From Pagrus major (Eukaryota; Chordata; Actinopteri; Spariformes; Sparidae), in NCBI RefSeq assembly GCF_040436345.1, contig NC_133221.1:30220589-30284588 (forward strand): a DNA stretch of 64,000 nt, written 5' to 3'. Positions 44,612-56,443 of the stretch are shown piece after piece. The position numbers were made by a program, and so were the translations under genes. Numbering within the stretch: the first letter of the stretch is position 1; each line of letters begins with the position of its first letter. The notes under the pieces were generated by a model. It was not told the origin of the DNA. It did not search any database and was given only the letters and a program-made list of their open reading frames with translations.

Positions 44612-44776
44612 CACGTGTTCTTGACGACTCTGTAAGGACACTCCCACACAGAGTTTAAAAGCCTGCAAGTCCCCTCCAGTTAGTTAGAACTGAAGAAGCC
44701 TCTTGGATGAGAGGTGAAACATCTTCAAGAAACTGAAACACGTCCAGTTGCCTGCGATACAGCACTTAGAATTACC
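44612..44776 (+). repeat. Interspersed repeat family A, copy 2
   Basis: Nearly identical to 21272-21436. Here the sequence continues with CATGACCTGGATGACTGAGA and CTTCATCAACATTGG, so this copy reaches further right, to about 44815. It directly precedes the gypsy element but shares nothing with it. Confidence 0.75.
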
Positions 44777-45155
44777 ATGACCTGGATGACTGAGAACCTT
44801 CATCAACATTGGCTCTCAACGTCGTTCAACAAATCGTTCTGATAAAGACAAAAGTGATACATGTAATGGCCGGTTATGGCCAGTGGTGGCAATAGATATG
44901 GTTGATGATATGTGGAGAGAAGAAGAGAATAAAAAGTTATCTAGTTGCACCCTGACAGTTGTGTCCTTGAATACAGCATATAGAGGAACAATACATGGTG
45001 TCAGAAGCTTACGACAGAAAGAGTCTAGAGGCACAGATAACCAGTTGGAGCAGTTTAATGGTGTGGAGAGTGAGAACGGGTGACCTGTGGAGCAAGAGTA
45101 AGAGCGGGTCGACGAAAGCTAACAACAAACTAGCGACGAGCAAAAAGCACACAGC

Positions 45156-46328
45156 ATGGACCACATATTTACCATCACACCACCGGGACCATTCGACTTC
45201 GAGCCAAGCTCGTGGCCCACATTGATAAAAAGATTTGAACGCTTCAGGCTTGCTTCTGGTTTGAAAGAAAAAGACGGCGCATACCAGGTTAATTCTCTCA
45301 TTTACACAAAGGGTGATAAGACTGACGATATCCTGAGTTCATTGCAGTTGACAGAAGAGAAACAAAAGGACTATGATGAGGTAAAACAGGCTTTTGATGG
45401 ACACTTTGTGGGAGTGCATAATGTAATTTATGAACGAGCCAAGTTTAATAAACGATGTCAGGAAGTCGGCGAATCTGCAGAGAACTTTATCACTGCCGTG
45501 CACAAGCTAGCTGAACATTGCAAATATGGCGTCTTACGTGAGGAAGTGATCCAAGATAGGATCGTTGTCAGCATACGTAATGCCAAATTGTCTGAAAAAC
45601 TGCAGCTCAACCCAAAGTTGTATTTAGCTACAGCCATAGTTCAAGTGAGGCAGCACGAGGAGATGAAAAAGCAACAAGCTGTTCTGCGGTCAGTTGATCT
45701 CGGGCAAATAGATGCAGTGCCTCATAAAAATAAAAGACAGGCTCATAGAAAAAAATCTTATCAACGTGTAAACCATTCTCAGCCTCAGCCTACCTCAACC
45801 AAGTCAAAACAGTGTGGGAAGTGTGGCAAAACCCCAAAACATTCATGGACTGAGTGCCCAGCAAAAGACGAGTGCAGAAAATGTCAAAAAAGGGGACACT
45901 TTGCGGCAGTGTACAGATCAGCTCAAAAGTTAGAATCCATTGAAGAGGATGAGGTGGCGGCTTATCTAGGAGCTGTGGACCACCCACAGTCGTCTACATG
46001 GACTGAAATACTTAACATAAATGGCAGTCCGTTGCGCTTTAAAGTGGATACCGGTGCGTCTGTGACTGCTATCCCAGAAACAGAATACGTACATGATAGA
46101 TATGGCAGCCACACAGCGCCGCACAGACCACTGCTGGGCCCCGCCAACCAACCTCTGGATGTTAAAGGGCAAGTGCATGCTGTCATTCAGAGAGGGGACA
46201 GAAAGATTGAGGAGGAGGTGTTCATCGTGAAGGCAGTCCTCGACATGCCTGAGCATGGATGTGGCGGATGTTCGCCGTTTCATGGGCATGGTGAACTTTG
46301 TAGACAAATTTTTGCCACGCCTGCCTGA
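45156..46328 (+). CDS. Gypsy gag-protease ORF (390 codons, still open)
   Basis: This is the longest open frame in the window. Residues about 1-180 are a gag capsid-like region (FDFEPSSWPTLIKRFERF, NSLIYTKGDKTDDIL, ERAKFNKRCQEVGESAENF, LREEVIQDRIVVSIRN). A basic nucleocapsid segment follows with two zinc knuckles: the first (CGKCGKTPKHSWTEC) is intact, the second (CRKCQKRGHFAAVY) has Tyr where the last Cys should be. Then comes a retropepsin domain with FKVDTGASVTAIP, whose Asp-Thr-Gly is the catalytic triplet. After IVKAVL at about 46242 the frame runs into sequence from beyond the reverse transcriptase, so the last ~28 residues are out-of-frame read-through. The element is self-derived DNA, not a host gene, though the open frame is notable. 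Confidence 0.85.
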   Translation: MDHIFTITPPGPFDFEPSSWPTLIKRFERFRLASGLKEKDGAYQVNSLIYTKGDKTDDILSSLQLTEEKQKDYDEVKQAFDGHFVGVHNVIYERAKFNKRCQEVGESAENFITAVHKLAEHCKYGVLREEVIQDRIVVSIRNAKLSEKLQLNPKLYLATAIVQVRQHEEMKKQQAVLRSVDLGQIDAVPHKNKRQAHRKKSYQRVNHSQPQPTSTKSKQCGKCGKTPKHSWTECPAKDECRKCQKRGHFAAVYRSAQKLESIEEDEVAAYLGAVDHPQSSTWTEILNINGSPLRFKVDTGASVTAIPETEYVHDRYGSHTAPHRPLLGPANQPLDVKGQVHAVIQRGDRKIEEEVFIVKAVLDMPEHGCGGCSPFHGHGELCRQIFATPA

Positions 46329-46990
46329 CCTGACAAAGCCCATCCGTGACCTGTTAAAGAAAGAGAATGCTGGACATGGGGAGCACCCCAACAGAAAGCG
46401 TTCCTGGGGACAAAGAAGGAACTAGGGTCAGAGACTGTGTTAGCCCAGTACAGCCCAAGTCACAAACCACTGTATCAGCGGATGCCTCTTCGTATGGACT
46501 AGGAGGTGTCTTGACACAGTCAGATGGTGAATGGAGACCTGTCGTCTTCATTTCTAGAAGTCTGACCAAAGCCGAATCAAGATATGCCCAAATAGAAAAA
46601 GAGGCTTTAGCTGCGACCTGGGCGTGTGAGCGCCTGCGAGGATACTTGAGTGGCCTGGACTTTACCATAAGAACTGATCACAAGCCACTCATAACACTCC
46701 TGAAGTCCAGAGCATTGGATGACCTCCCTCCGAGGATTATCAGATTCAGACTCAGGTTGCTCAGATTCAATTTCAACATTATCCATGTCCCAGGCAAAAA
46801 CCTGATAACAGCTGATGCCCTGTCCAGAGCGCCTCTTCCAGCTGCAGCCACAGAGGTGGAGCAAGACCTGGAGAAGGAATGTAAAGCTTACCTGGACAGT
46901 GTAGTAGAAAGCCTGCCACACCGAAAGTGCACAAACCTCAGACAACACCTGCAAACGTCTCAGCCGTTACATTGCAAACGGCTGGCCTGA
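46255..46990 (+). pseudogene. Gypsy RNase H remnant after reverse transcriptase deletion
   Basis: The first recognisable piece is the connection following the reverse transcriptase (DVADVRRFMGMVNFVDKFLP, LTKPIRDLLKKEN, about 46257-46365). After frame changes at about 46370 and 46445 the RNase H domain follows: VSADASSYGLGGVL, RPVVFISRSLTKAE, IEKEALAATWACERL, RTDHKPL, PPRIIRFRLRLLRF, HVPGKNLITADALSRAP. The Asp and Glu catalytic positions are kept. The palm with YxDD is absent, so the copy cannot reverse transcribe itself. Confidence 0.85.
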
Positions 46991-47069
46991 ACACAGACGA
47001 GATGTGCATCACATGTTGCTGCCCTACTGGGCCGAAAGGTCAGTCCTGCATGAGGGAGGATGACTGCTC

Positions 47070-48099
47070 ATGAAAGGTGAGAGACTCATAATCCCTGAAA
47101 GCATGAGACCTGACATCCTACAAAGACTTCACCAGGGACATCAAGGTATCAACAAATGCCTATCTAGAGCAAGAGAATCACTCTGGTGGCCAGGCATCAC
47201 ATCTGCCGTAAAGCAAATGGTCGAGAGATGTGAGATTTGTGCACGTGAAGCTCAAACACCAGTCGAGCCTCTGCTCACGACTGACCTCCCAAGCAGACCA
47301 TGGCAGAGGGTCACAGCAGATCTTTTCCAATGGCAGAATGGGAACTATTATTACTATATACTATAGTCATGATAGACTACTTCTCTCGCTATATTGAAGT
47401 TTGCAACCTGCCTGGAAGCACATCAGCAAAACAGACTATTGCAAGATTTAAAGCTGTGTTTGCTAGGTATGGATGCCCAGAAGTGCTTGTCACGGACAAT
47501 GGTCCTCAATTCTCCTGTCATGATTTCGCTCAGTTTGCGCGAGATTATGACTTCACGCATGTGACAAGCAGCCCCCGGTATCCCCGCAGCAATGGGGAGC
47601 CTGAACGGGCCGTCAGAACTGTGAAGTCCCTCTTAGAGAAAGAGGGAGATTTCCACAAAGCTCTGTTGGCCTACAGGGCCACTCCATTGGCACATGGGAG
47701 CTCACCAGCACAACTACTGATGGGGAGGAGAATCAGAACACCAGTCCCAGTGTCACCGGAGCAACTACAACCACAGTGGCCTGATTTCGAGAGATTCAGA
47801 GAAAAGGACACGGAGTTGAAACTGCAACAGCAACAAACGTTCAACCGGAGACACCGTACTCAAACCCTGCCACCTCTTCAGACAGGACAGCAGGTGTGGA
47901 TCAACCCACACGCACCAGAGGGACAGTTGTGAGTCTTGCACCTACATCACGCTCATATGAGGTGGAGACCCCTGATGGAGGATGGCTGCGACGCAACCGT
48001 TCACACCTCAGGGAAGTACCAGTGCCTCCAAAATCTGGCGATGTGACAATGATTAGGTCAGGGAGACTGTCCAAGGCTCCTGAGAGACTGGACATTTGA
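47070..48099 (+). pseudogene. Gypsy integrase, broken by frameshifts
   Basis: An HHCC zinc-binding N-terminus is present (LHQGHQGINKC, LWWPGITSAV, RCEICAREA). The catalytic core has the first Asp in VTADLFQW, the second in VTDNGPQF and the Glu in RSNGEPERAVRTVKS, so all three DDE residues survive. A frameshift near 47360 splits the core and another near 47920 splits the C-terminus (VWINPHAPEG, then GTVVSLAPTSRSYEVETPDG). The last open part ends at 48099. Flanking DNA up to 48290 is the 3' end of the element. Confidence 0.88.
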
Positions 48100-48290
48100 A
48101 CATTGAAAAACCATACGCACCATGGAGGAAAACATATTAAGAGTTGTTAAAAAGAAAAAAAAGTCACAATTTTCTGTTTGAAAAGTGAAATGTTTGTTAG
48201 AAAAGCCATGTTCTGATTTTTGGAATCTAGCGAGTAATTTTAAGAAAAAGGTTACAAAATGGCTACAGTGAAATATAGAGGAACAATACA

Positions 48291-50379
48291 ATACCAACGA
48301 TACCACTGTTGTTGTGCTTATAGGCTGATTTTTAATTTTCTATTTATAGTTGTTATAATAGTTGTCATAGTTATCGTTCTGGGTGTGCATGACCTGTAAG
48401 TCTAATATCATTTCAGACCCTGCCACTCCTTTCTGCCCTGTTAATCTGCTCATCCCCTGCTCATCACCAGGGGTGAAGAATAAGCACATTGTTCTATGTA
48501 CCACACAGTTGGTTATAACCGTTGGTCACACAAATTCTGAGCCATTCTTCAAATAGAATAATAATAATAATAATAAAATGGGAGCTGCAAGCAATCAACA
48601 AGCATAATGTAGTAATAATGAGTAATTTGTTGTTGGGTAGGTGGATGAGATACTGCTCACCAGTCAACAAAATTCAAGAGGCATCTTGGATAAGTGAATA
48701 AAAATGACCTTCGGAAATGACATGGGCCTACACAGACAAGCTTTTTACCCAATAAGCAGTTTAACAATTTTAGACACATTTTACAGATCTATTTTTTGTC
48801 GATTTATTTGAAGCTTTTAAGTTACTGCAGTAGTATTTAAAAGTAGCCTATAAAAGCAAGTCACAACCTCATTGTTTGCTTCAAGGACTTCATATTCAAA
48901 ATGGAGCACGATGATGAAATTGCCACAAAAACTCTGAGAACTTTTTTACGGATATAAACACAAAAAGCATTATATCTCCAGGTTATGTTCAGTGGGCTAC
49001 ATTCATTCTTTAAAGGCTGAGGTGTCGTTCAATCTACACAAAGTAAATGATGCCCACTTAATAATGTAACCAAAGACAGCTTTATGAAGATAAAATGATA
49101 AATTACTTCCGAGGTTGACACATGGTGGAAATCCCTTTTTGGAATCCGCCTCGCCTGTTTATCCTGCTGTATGTTTGAGGAAGATAACAGTGACTTTCCA
49201 TTGTTGTGAGACCAACAAATAAATGATGCATCAGACAGTCACCTGCTTGACTTCCCACGTTTCCTTTGTGTGGCTCTGACGCAGCGTGTCGTTCAGACTT
49301 CCTGCAAGGCACCTAAAAGCATTTTGCCATTTCCTCTCTAGCAACATGGACGAGTTAACCCTGCACTCTGAATCCCAACAAGATCACAGAGAAATCCCTG
49401 CCCGGATGCTAAACAGCAGGATTTCTCTTCTGCTGCGTGCTACACTAGTTATTTAAGTGTGTGAGCCCACATGATAAAGGTCACTGCAAAACACATTCTA
49501 CTCTGTTAAAGCGAAAGAAGTTGTTGTTGTTGGTGGTGATGGGGTCGCTGGTATCAACCTCCACAGTGAGGATTCCCCTAAGGTAACAATCTGGAGCTGA
49601 TGCATGTGTCAATGGACACCAGCCCAGGTCTGTTTTATAGATCTGGCACAGACCTCATGGAGGGTCTGGGCCGGATCAAATACGAAATGATCCATATCTG
49701 GCCCACCTTTGGAGCATTGTTTTTTCCTATATTGTGTTTCCCCATAAGCCGTTACTTTTTCAAAGAGTGCAGACAGTAGGAGGTTTTAAAGCTTTGTTTA
49801 TGCTTTGGTGAGGTGGCATGTGAGCTACAAGTGCACACAGAGATGTCTATGGTCAATGTTCTGTTCACAACGATGTTACTATTGACATCATAGTCATTAG
49901 TTAATTAATACTAATGACACTGTTAATGACAATGTTGAATCAGGCTTTGTGGTTAGCAAGGTAACTTCAGTTTAACTCTGGGTTGTCATGGTTCTGACTG
50001 AGGTTCTATCTCACTGGATACACCATCATGGTAAACTATGCTGCATACCTAACCTCGTTATGTTTAAGATTACAGATCAACACTGATAAAAGCACTGCCT
50101 TGAAACCAATCAGTCCTCTAGAAAATGGCATCATCAGTCATAGAAGATCCCAATATAGTACATTTCAACCTATAGTCTTAAAAGGCAATAGTTGGCCACT
50201 GCTGGCTGAGTTCATAGAAGTGGCAGCTGTTTGTGGCAGTTGACATGTTAGCTGTGCTCTGGGGAAACCCACTCCTATTACTGGTCGGGTGTCAGTCATC
50301 TTTTCTTTCAGCAGGTGTCAGTCTGAAACTGTTCACCACTTGAATGTGCTAGCCAAGGCTGTAGTGAGTGAGTAGAGGT
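48291..50379. other. Intergenic, no supported gene
   Basis: No coding region recognised. It contains a short ATA/TAA run at 48557-48578. Confidence 0.4.
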
Positions 50380-50520
50380 CCATCAAATATAGACAGAATA
50401 AAACAGTATGAAATTGTGTTGTCCTTTAAGGTCAGTTTGTTTATTTAGTTTATTTAGGCATTAAAATCAGCCAATTAAAATCTTTCTTCTCTTGCCCGAA
50501 ACTGTATAGTGCTCCTTTTA
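50380..50520 (+). repeat. Family D repeat, partial copy
   Basis: Matches the interior of the fold-back MITE at 63241-63892: AAAACAGTAT.AAATTGTGTTG, CTTTAAGGTCAGTTTGTTTA, then CTGTATAGTGC.CCTTTT. The long inverted arms are absent here. Confidence 0.7.
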
Positions 50521-51841
50521 GCAAACATTCTAAATGAGACTATTATAATAATAATCTACCCCGAAGCAGGGCTGTCTGCTCATTGTCCACATCAAATCTT
50601 CTATTGTTCATAAAAAATAGAAAATAAAAACTTTTCCAGGTACAACTGAGGCATCTAGGCTGTTGGAAGTGGTGGTGGGATGTATAATCTAAAGGCTAAT
50701 TTATGCCCCCTTTATGTATAAAAAAAACATACCTCCATCTCAATTGATGTACTGCCCACATATTTCCATGTGTCCTTGATGTTGGCATGAATGTTAAACA
50801 ATAGCAGCATGCTATGCATCATTGATACTGCGATTGTATTGAGTCTTAATCCTCTCTGAAGAACAAGCTACTCACGTTTTCTTCATGGGTGCACATGGAT
50901 GATTGTCTGATGTAAGGTGAAGCCCAGTGGTGTAGTCTTATAAATGAATGGACCTCATTTCAGACAGCTATATGTAGAGATGCTCCCAATCAACTAGAAA
51001 AAGATGTTGTGACCTATTCAGAGGCAGGAACCACTGATTGCATGTCTGATTGCAGGTCTGAATTCTTCCAACATACCCGATTAATTGCAGGTCATGAATC
51101 TTTCCACCGCAGCCAGTTAGCCAAACCAAAAAGCACAGCACTTCCTGTCTGGGTGAAGATGTGTTGGTTTCTCACCAGGAGCGAAGTGGAGTGAAACCTG
51201 TGAAGTCCTGTGTCAGGATGCCATGATTCACACCACTGACTTTCTGAATGTACTGTGTTATCAGACATGAAAGAAGGCAGGGTTACTGCAATAAGGCACA
51301 TTTAGGACCAGTGGCAGCAGAAAAATATAAAAAATAATACTTACATTCTTGTCATTTGAACAAAAAAAGGACAGACAAATTGTGTTGATCTGGTTGTAAT
51401 GAGAGAACTTTCTCGTTTTTATGAAAAACATCTTATTGAACCTCATCAAGGACTTCACCACACACACCGCCAAATAAACATATGATATGTAAGAGTTAAA
51501 AGTACTTACATTATCCCAAATGTTTTCCAACAATGTTCAAACTCAGAGAGAGCCGCAAGTTTACTCAAGGTAACGGTGTGTTTAATGTGACTGCCTGTCG
51601 TATAACTTCTGGGAGAGAATCAGAGAGTGGGGACAGAAGTTAACGCACCAGACTCAAGTAACGTGAATAAAACTTTAAAACATCTGTAAACATTTCTGCC
51701 TGAGTCACAGATGGATCTTCATGAGGATTGTTGGTTGTTTATTGGTGTGTTCACCACCAGCAAAGTGAATTTTCGCCTGGGGTTACTCCGGTGAGTCTGA
51801 CTGCGTGTTACAGAGTGTAAACGTTACGTTTATTAAGTAAA
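50521..51841. other. Intergenic, no supported gene
   Basis: No recognisable feature. Confidence 0.4.
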
Positions 51842-52080
51842 TAACATTTACCCTCCAGCTCCAGTCAGCATTACAGAACATAAACACCCGACAATGGAGG
51901 TCTCCTGCTGCAATCAGGTTGATAAACTGGAGTAAAGATAAATCCACTTTTCAATCCCGATGGTTAAATCCCTGAGCTCTCCTCCTGCCCCCTGAAGGTC
52001 TGGCTCTGCATCCGACTCTCTCCTCCAGAGCTGGCTGGCTCTGAGCAGTTGAGCAGCGGCTCAGCTTGTTTGTTTGATGA
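51842..52080 (-). repeat. Interspersed repeat family C, copy 3 (inverted)
   Basis: The minus strand matches 1632-1860: CAACTGCTCAGAGC, CAGAGCCAGAC, GGAGGAGAGCTCAG, AAAAGTGGATTTATC, GACCTCCATTGTCGGGTG, GACTGGAGCTGG in order. The ORF at 51964-52200 is within the repeat and not a gene. Confidence 0.75.
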
Positions 52081-53273
52081 ATATCGTTTCAATAGCAAAT
52101 GTTCTGAGGCGCAGTACCACTTCATGAGCCAGGGGAGCCTCTGCATTAAAGCATAAGGATGGCCCACCAGGCTACACACCAAAACTGCATGGAGCCTCAT
52201 CTATCACATCACCGAACACTCTGACTTTCCAGTTATATCAGTCTATCAAAATAACAATCAATTTGTTGTCGTATCAAAGTTGATTGTTGCCTGTTTCCGT
52301 GGTTACAGTGCAAACAGGAACATCTAGTTAGTAGCACTTTCCTTGGTGAAGCTGGGTCACTGAATCATATAACAATATACGTATCAGTTACATCACCTAA
52401 AGCATGATGGCAACTGAACAAACAGGCTGCCCACATGGAAATAAAGAATATAGTACGATAACAATAAATCAAGATGTGTTTGCTCACTATGAGAACATTT
52501 CGAAACAGAACTAAAGTTCGGAATTAACATGTTTCATATCCCTGAAACACTCTCAGTATACACACATTAGCAGTATGTCGAAAACATTGGACAGGCAAAA
52601 TACAAGCAATCATAAATTGTTAAATCTACATACGATTTTTTCACAAAAGCAGCCCTAGTTCCTAGCTCAACTCCTAAGTCTACCTCATCCTGAAAGTATC
52701 AATAAATAACATTCTAAGCTAACAAATGTAGTGATTGTGGCATAAGCCTGTGTACAGAAATGGTGAATACATCATCAATTGTTAGTTGTCTGGATACTAC
52801 ATTAGGCAAAAGAACAACCTCCATCGATTAATCAGCGGCATTGTGAATGTTTAAGAGCTCTCCCTGTGGAGAAATTAAGTGCTATACATAAGTCGTGAGA
52901 ATGACTTCACTGAGGTGGGAGCCAGCTCTCACTTCATTGCCTCCACCCACTGTCAACACCCGAGGGTTACATGTACGTCACAATCATGAAGTATAAACAA
53001 CAATTAGAGCCAAAAGATCCCATGACGTGAATATTATACACTTCTTATATCTTGCAGAGGTGTATATTGCAGAGCCAATAGAGAGTACTGTCAGGGCACA
53101 TGATGGCTGCGGAGAGTGAGATAAAGAAAAAAAGAGAATCATGCGGGGACACTGTGGGGGCTTTTTTGCGGTTCCTCGTGCTCAGTCCACCCCACAAACA
53201 GCTCACTCCCATGCTGATGCAGGTTGATTTGAAACGACATCATTTACACCCTCAACCCACGATGTGTGCTAAC
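52081..53273. other. Intergenic, no supported gene
   Basis: No recognisable feature. Confidence 0.4.
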
Positions 53274-54573
53274 TAGGGCTGTCAATCAATTAAAATATTC
53301 AATCATGATTAATCGCATGATTGCCCATAGTTAACTCATAACTCATGATTAATCACAAATTAATCACACACATTTTTATCTGTTCTACATGTGCCCTAAA
53401 GGGATATTTTCAAGATTTTAATACTCTTATCAACATGGGAGTGGACAAATGTGCCTGCTTTACGCAAATGTATTATTATTGCAACAATCTAAAACAATGA
53501 CAAATACTGGCCAGAATATTCTCCAGAATAACCTCAAACCGGCCTGCAAGCTGTAGCCACACATTTAGCTATTGCTGTTGAAAGTTTGTCACATGTAGAG
53601 TTGTCCAGGCATCTCCGTTGCAAACTATCCAGTGTGGTCTGTCTCTGGTGAGGGGAGGAGGGCTCTCTGCATCAGCTGTGTGCTCGGCCAGCAAGTGGTA
53701 TTTGAGACTGGACGTACTCCGGTGGTAACTCAGTTCACATTGACAGTGTTGGGACCCACAGATGAAGTCATTCATTGTGCAATTTCAAAATGGACTCTGA
53801 ACTGAACTCAGTTCCCCAGAATTCCCCAGTCTTCACCTAGGTGCAAAGACCTAGGTGCAAAGACTGCCAAGAGACCCAGCTTTGAGCTACTATTGGTCAG
53901 GGTGACAGACCCCCACTGAGCAGATAGTAAAAAACTCCAGCTCCTTCCTTTGTTTTCTCCCTTCTCCACCTCTTCCCCCACAGGGCTGCCACGTCACAAA
54001 AACGAAACCAAAAAAACCCAGATGTAAACGTCATGATGTGTACCATCGCGCCTCTTACCTGGCATCACATGACACACACACTCACACACACACACACTCA
54101 CTCACACACACACACACACATACACACACACTGACTGATTTGGTGAATTGGCTATCTGGATGGTGCCCCAAGGTGATCTAATATAAATTGGATCTTATTA
54201 TTTATCATAATTAATACTTATCCCTGATAATCATTAATTATTATTGATAGCCAAATTTAACCCAAAACTCCCTATTAATGTTGCATAAAGCACTACAACA
54301 GTAAATGTTTGTTCTTGTGGAGAGAGCCATCTGACAGGGCTTTGAAGCTGAACTTGACATTCAAAAGACCCTTTTCTTTATCCATTTCTGCTCAAGGAGA
54401 TTTGTTTCTGCTGCCATCCACAACGTTACTGCTGTATTGCTTCCTGATTTCCCAAACTATGGGGCGGGCCGAGGGTCATAACGTGCGTGCATTAATGGCG
54501 CGTCAATACAATTAACAGCATTAAGAGGAATTTGCGTTAACGCTTCATTATTGTGTTAACTTTCACAGCCATA
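53274..54573 (-). mobile_element. hAT-type non-autonomous element with ATTAAT-rich ends
   Basis: The left end TAGGGCTGTCAATCAATTAA and the right end (inward TATGGCTGTGAAAGTTAAC) are imperfect inverted repeats. The ends are rich in GATTAATC and GTTAAC motifs, a pattern I recognise from dispersed fish hAT elements. The flanking 8-mers (GTGCTAAC, ATGCTGTT) agree only partly, so the duplication has decayed. A CA-rich tract lies at 54066-54131 and a BED-finger remnant on the minus strand at 53569-53775. Confidence 0.7.
53569..53775 (-). pseudogene. hAT transposase remnant: BED zinc-finger part
   Basis: The minus-strand ORF contains CQCELSYHRSTSSLKYHLLA-type sequence followed by EH, the second half of a BED finger as found at the N-terminus of hAT transposases. 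The first Cys pair is disturbed. No transposase body is found in the rest of the 1.3-kb element. Confidence 0.65.
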
Positions 54574-55135
54574 ATGCTGTTAACGCCATTGGCTTAGGAG
54601 CTACAGTTTAGATTTTGGCTTTGAAAAGGCTGTAAATAATGTTTAAAGTGAGTCCTCATCTACTTTTTTCTACTAATTGTTTAGGTTTAGGTTGTTTAAT
54701 TTTGAGTGACCTTATCCTTTAATGAAAAAAACCCACAACAAAGATATATGCGCTGTAAATTAGGAGCACGAATCAATATCTATATTAAAGGGAAATACCA
54801 CCCATTTCACCCACCAAACTCTGCTGACAGGTCTTGGGGTGTACTATTGCATATGTGAAAAAACCAGACCACTAAAGACTGCCCGAATCTCCATCAACTT
54901 CTAGGTGAAATATCTGTATCCTGAGCTTATAAATGCTCCACTATGTTCACCAGCTAGTCTCTAATCGTGTCTGTCTGCTGTTTAGTGCTGCGCAGGTACT
55001 GAACAGAGATACACCCTTGAGAATATCTGAGCTTTTTGACTGAAAACAGCTGCCTGCTGCTTACTGGGAACCAGGCTGATCAGAGAACTAAAACAACAAG
55101 CTGAAAGACACTAAAACCTGACACCATTTGATCCA
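54574..55135. other. Intergenic with old MITE fragment
   Basis: Bases 54788-54870 (GGGAAATACCACC, ACAGGTCTTGGGGTGTACTA, TTGCATATGTGAAAAAA) resemble the left end of the family B MITE at 58525. No gene is seen. Confidence 0.45.
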
Positions 55136-55612
55136 ACACATCCTCATACCTAAACGACTGAAAAGGTTGCTTGCCAGTGACCCACAAATCAACACATCAC
55201 TGTTCCCAAAGCAACATGACTGTTGCAGTGTACCAGTAACAGGCGTGCTGGACCTTCATCGTATGGTCTCAGTTTGGTTAGGTGTAGGCTAGAAAACTAC
55301 TTGGTTATTTGGGTTAAAATTACAAAGTTTCTTATGTAACTTCAGTTATGAATGTACCTTTGTTATGTACGCAACTTCAGTCTGGTCATATATGTGACCT
55401 GACTTAACTACGTTATTAAATTAAAATGACTCACCGTTGACATGAACAGCAGTCTCCTGGGTGAAAGTCCTGTGTTTGTTTGACCCGACCATCTGAACCC
55501 GACATCCTCCCTACATGGACTTTATACTAGTTTAAACTTCTTCACCTGACTTCCTCTTTTTGCTGCTGTAATAATCACTACAGCCACTAGAAGTCACCGC
55601 CTAGCATGAAAC
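55136..55612 (+). repeat. Interspersed repeat family E, copy 2
   Basis: Matches 30008-30412 in word order (GACTGAAAAGGTTGC, CAACATGACTGTTGCA, GTTTGGTTAGGTGTAGG, GAAAACTACTTGGTTA, TATGTAACTTCAGTTATGAA, GCCACTAGAAGTCACCGCC). It is longer because of extra sequence in the middle. Confidence 0.7.

Positions 55613-56443
<831 letters not shown>

Larger units (their letters stand above)
44862..48290 (+). mobile_element. Ty3/gypsy retrotransposon lacking reverse transcriptase core
   Basis: The candidate 5' LTR is 44862-44995, starting TGTAATGGCC and ending AACAATACA. It is followed at once by TGGTGTCAGAAGC, a likely tRNA primer site. The body holds an intact gag-protease ORF (45156), an RNase H remnant and an integrase broken by frameshifts. 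The end is set by ATATAGAGGAACAATACA (48273-48290), exactly the last 18 bases of the 5' LTR. The rest of the expected 3' LTR does not match. No clear target duplication is seen (ATACA against ATACC). Confidence 0.85.

Noticed and set aside
44680..44735. Hammerhead ribozyme in repeat family A
   Set aside because: GGATGAGAGGTGAAAC recalls the core, but the required CTGATGA is not exact and the stems cannot be matched to a ribozyme fold.
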